A stretch of DNA of 64,000 nucleotides from contig JADJOZ010000009.1 in the NCBI GenBank assembly GCA_016713525.1, positions 105,749 through 169,748 on the forward strand, in the 5' to 3' direction. Position 1 is the first letter of the stretch; every line of letters begins with the position of its first letter. Positions 28,648 to 38,238 of this stretch are shown piece after piece. The DNA comes from Bacteroidota bacterium. GTDB taxonomy: Bacteria; Bacteroidota; Bacteroidia; AKYH767-A; OLB10. The position numbers and the translations under genes are program-made. Below the pieces are notes generated by a model. That model did no database searches. It was not told the origin of the DNA and saw only the letters and a list, made by a program, of their open reading frames with translations.

Positions 28648-29603
28648 ATGGTTGGCTTTTTTCCGGTTAGTATAACTAAGAAACCTTTTATAAAACCTAA
28701 TCCGTAAGAACAATGCAGCATCGGATAAACCAATAGCATTTTCGAACTCACAGCGAATGAGGAACCATATCTGAAGGAATAGAATAAATCAAGCAGTAAA
28801 TAAAGAAATGCTGGTATCAAAAACACAGGAAACCAAAAAGATAATACTGCAATTAAAAGATATCCTACAAATCCGGCAGGAATTAAATGTCGTAATCGGA
28901 TTCCGGAACTGACCTTCTTCAAAACTAACGGCTTAAACAAGCCATACTGATAATATTGTTTCCATAATGTTTTCATGGTGCTTCTAGGTGCATACCAAGA
29001 TTTTATTTTCGGGTCTAAATAAATCCGCATTCCATTTGCACGAGCCCGGTAATGAAATTCATCATCCTGATTGCGCAACATATCAGTATCAAACAAACCT
29101 GTTGCTTCAAAAACATTTCTTTTCCAGGCTCCCAAATAAACCGATTCGGTAAAACCTTCTTTACTTTCATCATGAAAGCCGCTATCGCCCACTCCAAACG
29201 AAGTGGAGGTAGCAATTGCAACTGCCTTCTGAAAGTCTGAATTTCCAACAGCCCTCATTGGTCCGCCAACAATATCAGCTCCGCTTTTTCGGAAAGCCTC
29301 CAAGACAGCAGTAAAATAATCGGGTGCATAAACTGTATGAGCATCGAGTCTGATAACCGGTTCTCCTTTTGAAGCTGTAATAGCTTTGTTCAATGCAAAT
29401 GGAACATATTTGTCAGGATTGTGAATCAGGTGAATGGAAGAATCTTTCTGCTGATATTCTTTAATAATAGCAACAGTCTTATCTTTTGAGCCACCATCGA
29501 TCAGGAACAATTCTTTTTCAGCCGGAGCTGCCGACAGGTAAAAGTCGAGTAAGGGCTTAATGTAAGCCTCCTCATTGTACAAGGGACAAACAACCGTAAT
29601 CAT
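28644..29603 (-). CDS. Glycosyltransferase family 2
   Basis: The N-terminal GT-A domain shows VVCPLYNEEAYIKPLLDFYL, ELFLIDGGSKDKTVAIIKEY and the metal-binding region VIRLDAHTVYAPDY; the acceptor region has RNQDDEFHYRARANGMRIYL, and there are two or three C-terminal hydrophobic segments (residues about 235-290). The 319-residue layout is that of ExoA-like inverting transferases, which add a sugar to a lipid-linked acceptor at the inner membrane. Start and stop overlap both neighbours by 4 bases (ATGA), so it is tightly coupled to the family 4 transferase upstream and the ligase-like gene downstream. Confidence 0.95.
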   Translation of the reverse strand: MITVVCPLYNEEAYIKPLLDFYLSAAPAEKELFLIDGGSKDKTVAIIKEYQQKDSSIHLIHNPDKYVPFALNKAITASKGEPVIRLDAHTVYAPDYFTAVLEAFRKSGADIVGGPMRAVGNSDFQKAVAIATSTSFGVGDSGFHDESKEGFTESVYLGAWKRNVFEATGLFDTDMLRNQDDEFHYRARANGMRIYLDPKIKSWYAPRSTMKTLWKQYYQYGLFKPLVLKKVSSGIRLRHLIPAGFVGYLLIAVLSFWFPVFLIPAFLYLLLDLFYSFRYGSSFAVSSKMLLVYPMLHCSYGLGFIKGFLVILTGKKPTI

Positions 29604-30709
29604 GTGGTCATCTTATTATAGATTCCAATCAATTTAACTTCTTCGTTAGGCCAGTTATATTTGTTAACGACAGCTTGCCGACCCCGCTCGCCCATTTCCT
29701 TAGCCTTGTCGGGATGTTGAACCAGATAGTTAATTGCATCGCGTATGGCAACCGGATTCATAGGATCAACACACACTCCGGCTCCGGTTTCATCGATGAA
29801 TGATTTCCAGAGTGGAATATCGGACGAAATCACCGGAATACCTGCTGCCATATATTCAAACATTTTTACCGGATAGGCATCAACATAATTGATGATTGGA
29901 TGAAGCGTAACCAGTCCGGCCAACGACTCAGACAAAACCTGACGCACCTGATCCCTGGAAGCATAACCTAATTCATTGACATTCTTCCAGCCGGGAAGAC
30001 TGGCTACGTCATGACGAAGGGATTCAGGAGCAAAGGTACGACATAAGTTCAGTCGTGCCTGTGAGCCATCCAGGGCTTTCACCATTTCAACAATGCCACG
30101 GGCACGGGTGATTGAACCAACATAACAAACAGTATTTGTTTTTTGAATAGACGATGCCGAAGTAACAAGTTCTGTTGGAACCGGAAAATTACACACTTCT
30201 ATAACATTTGCATTTAACTTCAAAAAGCGGTCTCTGATAAATGGAGTTGCAGTAACTATATATGAAAACTTCTTTGCAGCATAGTTTTCGAATGTTTCCG
30301 TCAATACAGATATTAAATTCCGTAACAATTTCGGAATATAATACTTTGCCAGTATTTGTCTTGGAATATCCTCATGCACATCATAAACAACCTTCTTTCC
30401 TTTTTTCAGAAGACTTAATGCAACAGGTATCAGCTCCGGATCATGAAAGTGATAAATGGCAGCATCTACTTCCAAAGCCCGTTTTAATACAGCCCGGGTG
30501 GTAAATATCATTCTGGAAAGTCTGCCTGTTCCTGATGGAGGCACATTAAGAATAGAAACGCCATTCACCACTTGTTCTTCAACATTCACTGCAATTAATG
30601 AAACATCAAATCCGGCTTTGGCAAGTGATGAACATTCCTTCACAAAAATCCGGGTATCGAATGGCGGATGAATAGAAGTCAGGTGACAAACTTTAATTGA
30701 GCTTGACAT
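29600..30709 (-). CDS. Glycosyltransferase family 4
   Basis: The ATG at 30709 gives MSSSIKVCHLTSIHPPFDTR, a normal GT-B N-terminus, and 369 residues; the frame is open to 30766 but that start would run deep into the asparagine synthase gene. The N-terminal Rossmann fold has YHFHDPELIPVAL and VVYDVHEDIPRQI; the C-terminal one has VCYVGSITRARGIVEMVKAL and the donor-site region VKMFEYMAAGIPVISSDIPL. It uses a nucleotide sugar with retention of configuration. It overlaps the asparagine synthase 3' end by 17 bases and the family 2 transferase by 4. Confidence 0.93.
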   Translation of the reverse strand: MSSSIKVCHLTSIHPPFDTRIFVKECSSLAKAGFDVSLIAVNVEEQVVNGVSILNVPPSGTGRLSRMIFTTRAVLKRALEVDAAIYHFHDPELIPVALSLLKKGKKVVYDVHEDIPRQILAKYYIPKLLRNLISVLTETFENYAAKKFSYIVTATPFIRDRFLKLNANVIEVCNFPVPTELVTSASSIQKTNTVCYVGSITRARGIVEMVKALDGSQARLNLCRTFAPESLRHDVASLPGWKNVNELGYASRDQVRQVLSESLAGLVTLHPIINYVDAYPVKMFEYMAAGIPVISSDIPLWKSFIDETGAGVCVDPMNPVAIRDAINYLVQHPDKAKEMGERGRQAVVNKYNWPNEEVKLIGIYNKMTT

Positions 30710-32502
30710 CGAACACCTCCTCCCATTTAGCCAGATTATACAATCTCCATAATAAAGTTTGGTCAATTGAATTATCAGGCATATTTTTCATCATAGAATT
30801 CAACAATTCAGATTTCCTGATTGCTTCAAACATAAAACCGTGATTGCTGAGCCAAATTCTGGAAGGTGCTTCGAATCCTATTTTATTTTTACGCCATAAG
30901 ATAGAATCCGGCACAACACCCTTCGCTCCTGTTCTAAGAATATATTTTGAAAAACCGTTGCGAATTTTATATTCATTATTAATTGACAGTGCCATCTCCA
31001 CCAACTTGTAATCAAGGAAAGGCAAACGTGTTTCAATTGAAAATCGCATGGAATTTTTATCTTCATACCTTAACAAATGAGGCAGCTGCGATTTGGTAAT
31101 TTCAAGTATTTGCAGATCCGAAATAGAACTTGATGCATCAGCAATTTCTTTAATCAGTCCGCGGTTCATCATATCAAAACATTCAGACTTTAAAAACCCG
31201 GAACGTTGTTCTTGTCTTCGAATTCTTAACCCTGCATTGGTAAAATAAAAATAGGATTGCAATAATCTACCAACTGACAAACCTGAATTTTCAGAACTGT
31301 TAAACAATCCCTGAATTTTCTTAACAGGAGATAGTGATTTCAAATATGCAGGATAATAGCGTTGATAGCCTAACAAAGTTTCATCACCACCCTGGCCATC
31401 CAGTAACACCGGACATCCCTGGCGTCTGGCTTCTTTCATCACAAAATACTGCATGAAAATAGATGGACTACCAAATGGTTCTTCCTGAACTTTCACCACC
31501 TCATCAATGGAATCCATAAAATCTCCGGAAGAAGGTCTAGTGATGTGCCAGTTCAATCCTGAAGCATCAGCAACCTGTTTCGCATATGCAACTTCATCAT
31601 TTTGCTGATCGACTGAAGATGCAGTAATTGCATGAAAGGACTCTCCCCGAATGATGTTTATAATTTCTTGCTGCCAGTGCAGCGATTACAGAACTATCAA
31701 GTCCGCCACTCAGGCAGGTTCCTACTCTGACATCAGAACGTAGTCTGTATTTCACTGATCTTTGCAGTTCACTGAAATATGTTGAAGAAGCAGTCTCCAG
31801 GTCCCAACCGGATGCCTGATTGGAAATTTTTAAATGGTAATATTTCTCAATCGTACGCTTGCCCGAATTCAGATCAATTACCAGTTTATGTCCGGGCAAG
31901 AGCCGGTAAATGTTCTTAAAAAAAGTGCGGTGATCATATTCCTCAAGACCAAGTACCAGATAATCTATTACTATTTCTTTTTCAGCAACCGGTTTTATCC
32001 CGGCAGCTAATAGTTGTTTGATTTCAGAACCAAAATAAAAATCACCGTTATGCTCAGCATAATAAAATGGTTTCACGCCGAAACGATCCCGGGAGCAAAA
32101 GACAATCCTCTTATCGCGATCATAGATGGCAAAACTCCACATACCATTAAAACGCTTCAGGCAATCGGCACCCCAATGATGATAGGCAACCAACAGTACT
32201 TCCGAATCACCTGATGTTTTGAAAGAAAAGCCAGCTGCGATTAGTTCTTCTTTTATTTCAAGATAATTGTAAATCTCCCCATTATAGACCATCACATAAC
32301 GGTCATTTAAAAACATCGGTTGTGATGAGGCATCTGACAAATCTATAATCGATAATCGGCGATGACCGAGTCCAACTTCATTTTCGCAAAACAAACCGGC
32401 ACCATCGGGACCACGATGTGCAACTGCATCATTCATGGAATGCAACAACTCGCGGTTAACCGAAGTCTGCATTCTCCCAACTATTCCACTGATGCCGCAC
32501 AT
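30693..32502 (-). CDS. asnB: Asparagine synthase-like amidotransferase in the polysaccharide cluster, one frame slip
   Basis: The N-terminal half begins MCGISGIVG with the nucleophile Cys2 of a class II glutaminase, followed by AHRGPDGAG, YNGEIYNYLEIKEEL and SRDRFGVKPFYY. The synthetase half has CLSGGLDSSVIAALAA, GQGGDETLLGYQRY and TRLPFLDYKLVEMAL. The frame shifts near 31668-31669, where one base is extra; restoring it gives ALAAEIINIIRGESFHAITA and 602 residues, normal for the family. In such clusters these enzymes may amidate a sugar acid or serve an unknown amidation; true asparagine synthesis is the alternative. It starts 5 bases after the family 4 transferase upstream ends. Confidence 0.9.
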
Positions 32503-32507
32503 ATTAT

Positions 32508-33712
32508 TTATATTACTAAGGATTTATATTCATTAAAAATATTATTTAACACTACTTCTTCTCCAAAATGACTTAATGCAAATTCTCGAATAGATGCATG
32601 GTCATACTTAGAATAATTATCGATCATATAATCAAGCTTGCTAGAAGTATCCTCTACATCCTTAACTTTGCACACCTCGCCAACCTTGGTGCTCACAAAC
32701 CCTTTGGGAGCACCTACATTCGTCACAAGAACAGGGGTACCCGTAGCCAATGATTCAACAATGGTCATACCAAACGTTTCGAAATGACTACACGAAACAA
32801 GAATTTTCGATTTTTTTAATAAATTACTAATTTCTTGGCTATTCAGGATACCAGTAAAATGAACATTGTCATAAACTTCACATTCCAACGATAGTTTTTT
32901 TAAAGCTTTATAATTTGTTCCGTCTCCAACAATAATTAAATTATAATTCTTCCTATTTTTCATTTTAGCAAAAGATTTGATTACAGTTTCAAACCCTTTG
33001 TCTGCAACCAACCTTCCAATAGATATTAGGACATTTTCTCTTTGTTGATCATGAGTTGCGTTAAAAAAAAGTGAGTTAACAAAATTAGGTATAACAGTTA
33101 ATTTCTCACAGGTGAATGGCATTTGTTTGGCAATGACTTCCTTCAAGAAACTACTTGGCACAATGATTCTACAAGCTCTATTAAATGCCAATTTAGCTGA
33201 TCTAATTTCAACTTTACTTAAATTATTTTCATAATAAATAGAAGAGTGTTCAGTTATTAATAAAGGCACCTTATCCACCAATCCACATTGACTGGCAGAA
33301 TATCCAGCCCATAATCCAAAATGAGCATGTATAAGATCAGGAACACCATACCTTTTCATATATTTTTCAACTGCAATTTGAGTCATAAATCTAAACCAAA
33401 ACTGATGAAACCATGCCCCAAATGGAAAAATATTTATAAATGAAGCATTAAAAAAAACATTTATTTCCAGTCAAACCTGAATACTTCAGTCTAAACAACA
33501 TCCACTTCACTACTTTGCGAAAACTAAAAATGTTCAACGCAACAACATCAACTTGAACCCCTCTCTTCCGTAATCCTTCAATTTGAGATTCAACAAAATT
33601 CCTGCAATAGGATCAAATGTAGTTGGAAAGGAAGAAGTAATTAAAAGCACTCTCTCATTGATCAAATGTTTTTTGTAATCAGATTACGATTGATATTGAT
33701 AATTTCACACAT
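32508..33712 (-). CDS. Glycosyltransferase family 4, three frame slips in the N-terminal part
   Basis: The intact C-terminal piece (to 33386) has LIHAHFGLWAGYSAS, VPLLITEHSSIYYE, IIVPSSFLKEVI, VLISIGRLVADKGFETVIKS and FGMTIVESLATGTPVLVTNV, a standard GT-B retaining transferase. The N-terminus is recovered upstream: A8 at 33450-33457 is one too long, A4 at 33595-33598 one short and T6 at 33669-33674 one short. Restored reading includes VLLITSSFPTTFDPIAGIFV, ESQIEGLRKRGVQVDVVALN and FINIFPFGAWFHQFW, giving about 401 residues. The ATG at 33712 has a real Shine-Dalgarno AAGGAG 4 bases upstream, unusual for this genome. The gene is markedly AT-rich. Confidence 0.87.
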
Positions 33713-33716
33713 AATA

Positions 33717-33722
33717 CTCCTT
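33717..33722 (-). promoter_or_regulatory. Shine-Dalgarno sequence AAGGAG
   Basis: AAGGAG on the minus strand, 4 bases before the ATG at 33712 and at the 3' end of the flippase gene. It decides the start of the broken family 4 transferase. Confidence 0.7.
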
Positions 33723-34999
33723 CAATCATTGTAATTTCTTGAAATACTATAAAAATAATACAAAACGAAACCGGTGTATAATACTTGAGAAATTGAAACG
33801 ATAATAAGTCCGATTTGAAAATCTGAATAAACAAATGCTCCAATTAAAATACCTGCCAGAACTAATATATTGCCAACTAAACTTAAAAGAAAAAATTCCC
33901 TTTGCTTATTTAGGATTACAGGCAAATGGGAAACTGGTGATGAAATAAAATTCATGAATAAATATGGACTTAGAATTCTAGCATATACTCCTGCATCTCT
34001 CCAAGATTCGCCAAATACAAAAGCAAACAAATCAGGACCAATAATCATTATGACTAAAAAAACAGGAAAGGAAATAGCTGCTAAGGTCAAAATTGTAGTT
34101 CGAAGTAATTTGGTAATTTTTTGATTATTGGCAACCTTCTCGGATGCCTCTTTATAAAAAACAATAGAGAATGAGGTACCTATCATGGTTAATGGAGCTT
34201 GTAAAATTCTCATCGTCAGTCCATAAAGACCAGTTGTCACACTTTCAAAAACCGCTGAAATTACAAATATTACACCTGTTACTTGTAGCATATCTGTGAA
34301 TGCATGTAGGCCATTGACTAATGGAAGATCAGAATATTTTCTAGCTAAGTGCTTCAGTTTTTCAATATTAAGATCATTTTTTGAAAAGGAAATTTCAGCT
34401 CGGCCTTTTGTACCAAAATATGTTAATATTAGAATTGATAAATGACCCAACATATTTCCAATTACAAGGCCATTAATTCTAAAAATTGAATAACCTAAAG
34501 ATAAACTTGTTAAAGAATTAGAAACACTTTGACCAACACGAGTCCTGGAAATCAGATAGTAATTTCTTTTTCTGATATTCCAATAAGTAAGCGCCTGATT
34601 CAATCCATACATTAAAGATATTAATGGCACAAACAAAATATAGGACGCTGCATTATGATTATTAAGGAGATCTGCAATAGATTCGTTAAAAAATAACACC
34701 AGAACCATAGCTACAGTTGATACACTAATAGAAATTAAAATTGAAAGATATACCAATTGTTTAGCGTCATTTTCATCTGATGGTAATCCAATTGCAATTT
34801 CATATCTTCCACATACAATTACTCCCAACAACGAAATCAGAGTGGTAATCAATGTCAAAACAGCAAAATCACTTACCGGGTACAAACGGGTAAGAATGGG
34901 TGAAATTAAAATAGGTATTGCCTGTGCAATAGAGGCCCCGGTGAATAAGGTCAGGACATTCCGTGCAAAACCGGTTTGTGGAAGCAACCGCTTAAGCAT
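33722..34999 (-). CDS. Wzx-type polysaccharide flippase
   Basis: The 425-residue protein has about twelve membrane helices and the usual start of polysaccharide flippases: FARNVLTLFTGASIAQAIPI, LTRLYPVSDFAVLTLITTL and RYEIAIGLPSDENDA. This is the MVF/MATE-like family that turns lipid-linked oligosaccharides to the periplasmic face. It lies between the family 4 transferase and the O-antigen polymerase-like gene in the same direction, as expected for a Wzx/Wzy pathway. Its base composition is clearly lower in GC than the neighbouring housekeeping genes. Confidence 0.94.
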   Translation of the reverse strand: MLKRLLPQTGFARNVLTLFTGASIAQAIPILISPILTRLYPVSDFAVLTLITTLISLLGVIVCGRYEIAIGLPSDENDAKQLVYLSILISISVSTVAMVLVLFFNESIADLLNNHNAASYILFVPLISLMYGLNQALTYWNIRKRNYYLISRTRVGQSVSNSLTSLSLGYSIFRINGLVIGNMLGHLSILILTYFGTKGRAEISFSKNDLNIEKLKHLARKYSDLPLVNGLHAFTDMLQVTGVIFVISAVFESVTTGLYGLTMRILQAPLTMIGTSFSIVFYKEASEKVANNQKITKLLRTTILTLAAISFPVFLVIMIIGPDLFAFVFGESWRDAGVYARILSPYLFMNFISSPVSHLPVILNKQREFFLLSLVGNILVLAGILIGAFVYSDFQIGLIIVSISQVLYTGFVLYYFYSISRNYND

Positions 35000-35032
35000 A
35001 TGAATGACGTTTTAGCATGATAGGATTTCTCA

Positions 35033-36250
35033 TTACCTGATCCGGGGTTTGTCTGCCAATAATTTAGAGTACTCCATTCCAAACAACATAAAATAGAATG
35101 CAGAAAGAGTTAATGATGAATAAGGACAATTAAAGAAACTGGTAACAATAAATATGAGTGTTACCGAAAAAAACAATAAATGATTTTGCCATTGACGCCT
35201 GAAAAAATAATATGGAGAAATAATAAGCATGATAAAAGTTGTGAGTCCGACATAACCATATCGGGCTTTCGTATAAATGAATTCATTTTCCGGACTAAAT
35301 CCTTTGGAATAGAGATAATCTTTATTGGGGCCATAACCAAAGAAAGGTGACAACCTTGATTCAGAAATCATAGTTCCCCAACTTTCCATTCTCCCTTCTA
35401 CCGATTTGGATTCAGCAAATGCTTTCCCCTGGAAAATCATTTCCAGATAATCGAGATTAATGAAATGAACCACTCCATAAATAACCAAAACGAAAGATAG
35501 TTTTTCAAGATGCAATTTATATTCCTTAAAATTCAGCAGGAAATTCATGAAGAACACAGCTCCTAATGCCAGAATGATAGTCCGTGACTGGCACATGAGC
35601 AACAACGCAATAGCAATTGAAAATAGTGTTTTTGATTTTGGTGATTTCCAGTCGAAGGCATAATGTAATGCAAAAACGGCAAGAACTATTGCATTATTAT
35701 TCGGATTTCCCAAAGTACCTAAAAGGCGTCGGGTAAATTCACCGGTATAGGATACAAAGTATGCATTTCCCAGCTGTTCACTATCGGAATAAAGTGGTTC
35801 TATTAAAGTATTGAAATGAAAAATATTGAAATATTGAAATACATTGAATACAATCAATGCATAAAAGACCCATTCAAAAGTTTTCTTAAACAAATCTGCA
35901 TTCACAAAACGGGCAAAAATCAGAAAGATCATTGCCCACTTCACCACTTTAGCAATTTCAAAAAAGTCGTTATAAGAAGTATTCGCGAAATTGATACCAA
36001 TTGAAATCATGATAGCAGCGGCATACAATGCAAATGTGACAGGTGTTTTCAGTACCAGAAAAGGATCTTTAATCAGCAAAAACAGAAAGGCTCCTAACAG
36101 CACGAAATCTTCGAGCCGAAAATAGATAATATGATCGAGCATTACCGGAATTCCGGGAAGCAGCAACAATGTAAAAAAGAAAATTACAACGAAAGTACTT
36201 AGTTGATTCCGTTTGTTAGCAGCAAGGTTATGTTCGTGTTTTATATCCAT
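35033..36250 (-). CDS. O-antigen polymerase/ligase-like membrane protein (Wzy candidate)
   Basis: Start at 36250 (MDIKHEHNLAANKRNQLSTF) gives 405 residues; an in-frame ATG at 36268 is an alternative. There are about ten to twelve membrane helices and a large periplasmic loop with GRMESWGTMISESRLSPFFG and YGPNKDYLYSKGF, the Wzy_C-like signature. It is the first gene of the long polysaccharide transcript (36250 to 27436) and directly precedes the flippase, so I favour the polymerase role for this copy and the ligase role for the one at 27436. This assignment is an inference from order only. Confidence 0.88.
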   Translation of the reverse strand: MDIKHEHNLAANKRNQLSTFVVIFFFTLLLLPGIPVMLDHIIYFRLEDFVLLGAFLFLLIKDPFLVLKTPVTFALYAAAIMISIGINFANTSYNDFFEIAKVVKWAMIFLIFARFVNADLFKKTFEWVFYALIVFNVFQYFNIFHFNTLIEPLYSDSEQLGNAYFVSYTGEFTRRLLGTLGNPNNNAIVLAVFALHYAFDWKSPKSKTLFSIAIALLLMCQSRTIILALGAVFFMNFLLNFKEYKLHLEKLSFVLVIYGVVHFINLDYLEMIFQGKAFAESKSVEGRMESWGTMISESRLSPFFGYGPNKDYLYSKGFSPENEFIYTKARYGYVGLTTFIMLIISPYYFFRRQWQNHLLFFSVTLIFIVTSFFNCPYSSLTLSAFYFMLFGMEYSKLLADKPRIR

Positions 36251-36332
36251 TTTCAACGACCATTTCAATCAAACAGAATCTGTTTGCATAGCAACGGTGC
36301 TGTGTCATGCAGGAATGATAAATTCAGGATTG

Positions 36333-37898
36333 TCATTTTGCATAATTGACCGAACGTGTTTCACGGATAACGGTTACTTTAACCTGACCCGGATAAGTCA
36401 TTTCTGTTTGAATTCGTTGAGCAATTTCAAACGACATCGACTCAGCTGTCTTATCATCAATTTTTTCACTTTCAACAACTACGCGGAGTTCACGACCTGC
36501 CTGAATAGCGTATGATTTCTCAACACCTTTATAAGACAAAGCTAAAGCTTCGAGATCTTTCAAACGTTTGATATATTGCTCTACCACTTCACGGCGGGCA
36601 CCGGGACGGGCACCTGAAATTGCATCACAAACCTGAATGATCGGAGAAATCATACTTGTCATTTCAACTTCATCGTGGTGAGCACCAATTGCATTACATA
36701 CTTCAGGATTTTCCTTGTGCTTTTCAGCTAGCTTCATACCCAAAATTGCGTGTGGTAATTCCGGTTCATCATCGGGAACTTTTCCTATATCGTGCAGTAA
36801 TCCGGCTCTTTTGGCAAGCTTCACATTCAACCCCAATTCAGCAGCCATGATAGCACATAAATTAGCTACTTCGCGTGAGTGTTGCAACAAATTTTGTCCA
36901 TATGATGAACGGTATTTCATCCGACCCACCATTCTGATCAGTTCAGGAGCCAGACCATGAATACCAAGATCAATAGTGGTACGCTTACCAATTTCAACAA
37001 TCTCTTCTTCTAATTGTCTCTTTACCTTAGCAACGACCTCTTCAATACGTGCCGGGTGAATCCTTCCATCGGTAACCAATTGATGCAATGCCAATCGGGC
37101 TAGTTCTCTTCTTACAGGATCGAAACCGGAAAGAATAATCGCTTCCGGAGTATCATCAACAATAATTTCGATTCCGGTCGCAGCTTCCAGAGCTCTGATA
37201 TTTCGTCCTTCGCGACCGATAACACGGCCTTTAACATCATCATTATCGATGTTGAATACGGTAACAGAATTTTCAATGGCATGTTCAGTTGCAACACGCT
37301 GAATGGTTTGAATTACGACACGCTTTGCTTCTTTGTTGGCAGTAAGTTTAGCCTCGTCAATAATATCTTTAATATAGGAATGCGCTTCTGTTTTTGCTTC
37401 TGCTTTTAAGGCTTCTACCAACTGTGCTTTTGCTTCCTGAACCGATAATCCGGAAATTTTCTCAAGCGCATTTACCTGCTTTTGATGCATTTTTTCGAGC
37501 TCTTCTTTTCTGATCTCAAGTCCTTCCATCTGCCCCTTCAGATTATTCTGAAGATTGTCGAGTTCCGTTTGTTTACGTTGAACCTGCTCTGTCTTTTGAT
37601 TTAAGGTTGTTTCTTTTTGCTTGATTCTGTTTTCTGCAGCAAGAATATTTTTGTCCTTTTCAGTTACCGTTTTTTCATGTTCGGTTTTTAATTGGTAGAA
37701 GCGATCTTTTGCTTCCATCATTTTATCTTTCTTGATAAGTTCCGCCTTGGTTTCGGCTTCTTTCAAGATTGCAGTTGCCTTTTCAGATGCAACTTTTTCA
37801 AGATCCTGATTTTGTTTTCGCATCACCAACCAGATGATGAGTCCGCCAACAGCAAAGGAAACTACTGCGGCAATAATTATTATCATATATGAATCCAT
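36333..37898 (-). CDS. rny: Ribonuclease Y
   Basis: The 521-residue protein has the full RNase Y layout: an N-terminal membrane helix (IIIIAAVVSFAVGGLIIWLV), a coiled coil from about 30 to 190, a KH domain (VKGRVIGREGRNIRALEAAT, IIVDDTPEAIILSGFDPVRR) and an HD domain (HSREVANLCAIMAAELGLNV, LLHDIGKVPDDE, AIGAHHDEVEMTS). It is a membrane-bound endoribonuclease that starts mRNA decay. The ATG at 37898 has no Shine-Dalgarno; instead a heptamer tandem repeat ends 5 bases upstream. It lies downstream of zapA and a 6S-like RNA. Confidence 0.97.
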   Translation of the reverse strand: MDSYMIIIIAAVVSFAVGGLIIWLVMRKQNQDLEKVASEKATAILKEAETKAELIKKDKMMEAKDRFYQLKTEHEKTVTEKDKNILAAENRIKQKETTLNQKTEQVQRKQTELDNLQNNLKGQMEGLEIRKEELEKMHQKQVNALEKISGLSVQEAKAQLVEALKAEAKTEAHSYIKDIIDEAKLTANKEAKRVVIQTIQRVATEHAIENSVTVFNIDNDDVKGRVIGREGRNIRALEAATGIEIIVDDTPEAIILSGFDPVRRELARLALHQLVTDGRIHPARIEEVVAKVKRQLEEEIVEIGKRTTIDLGIHGLAPELIRMVGRMKYRSSYGQNLLQHSREVANLCAIMAAELGLNVKLAKRAGLLHDIGKVPDDEPELPHAILGMKLAEKHKENPEVCNAIGAHHDEVEMTSMISPIIQVCDAISGARPGARREVVEQYIKRLKDLEALALSYKGVEKSYAIQAGRELRVVVESEKIDDKTAESMSFEIAQRIQTEMTYPGQVKVTVIRETRSVNYAK

Positions 37899-37903
37899 TT
37901 GGA

Positions 37904-37970
37904 GAATTAAGAATTAAGAATTAAGGATTAAGGATTAAGAATTAAGAATTAAGAATTAAAGATTAAGAAT
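37904..37970. repeat. Tandem heptamer array (GAATTAA)n in the rny leader
   Basis: About nine and a half 7-base units: GAATTAA x3, GGATTAA x2, GAATTAA x3, AGATTAA, GAAT. It fills the space between the 6S-like RNA terminator and the rny start codon and leaves only 5 bases before the ATG. Copy number can vary easily by slipped-strand replication. Confidence 0.9.
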
Positions 37971-38007
37971 ATGTAAAATAATATATAAGTTTTTAAAGAT
38001 TTTCAAT

Positions 38008-38204
38008 AAAAAACCCGCATAAATTCCGGAGTTTATAAACTCCTTTTCTACATGGTTGGGGCTGCCCGGTATTTCTTGCTTCCACTGTTCCGGTTTCACG
38101 GAAACACAAACGAGTTGTGTCGAGGCCTGCATTACGGACCGCATGAGCTTGTCCCCAATGTTTATAATGTTGAGTTTAAAACTTTGATCAGAATTTAAGC
38201 GGGC
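38008..38204 (-). ncRNA. ssrS: 6S RNA-like transcript (6S-Flavo type candidate)
   Basis: On the minus strand a closing stem is formed by CCCGCTTAAATTC (38203-38191) with GAATTTATGCGGG (38026-38014): 12 of 13 bases pair, about 165 bases apart. A 16-base palindromic hairpin (GGAGTTTATAAACTCC, 38042-38027) sits just inside the 3' arm, and T6 at 38013-38008 follows as a terminator. The size of about 195 bases, the long closing stem and the position between zapA and rny all fit 6S RNA, which binds RNA polymerase as a promoter mimic; ssrS also lies next to zapA in enterobacteria. No open frame of credible coding quality overlaps. Confidence 0.72.
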
Positions 38205-38238
38205 TTAACATATCCGCAATAAGCGGAAACCCTTTAGT

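Noticed and set aside
37904..37970. Heptamer array as a CRISPR or attachment site
   Set aside because: Units are direct and contiguous without spacers, and no cas or integrase gene is present.
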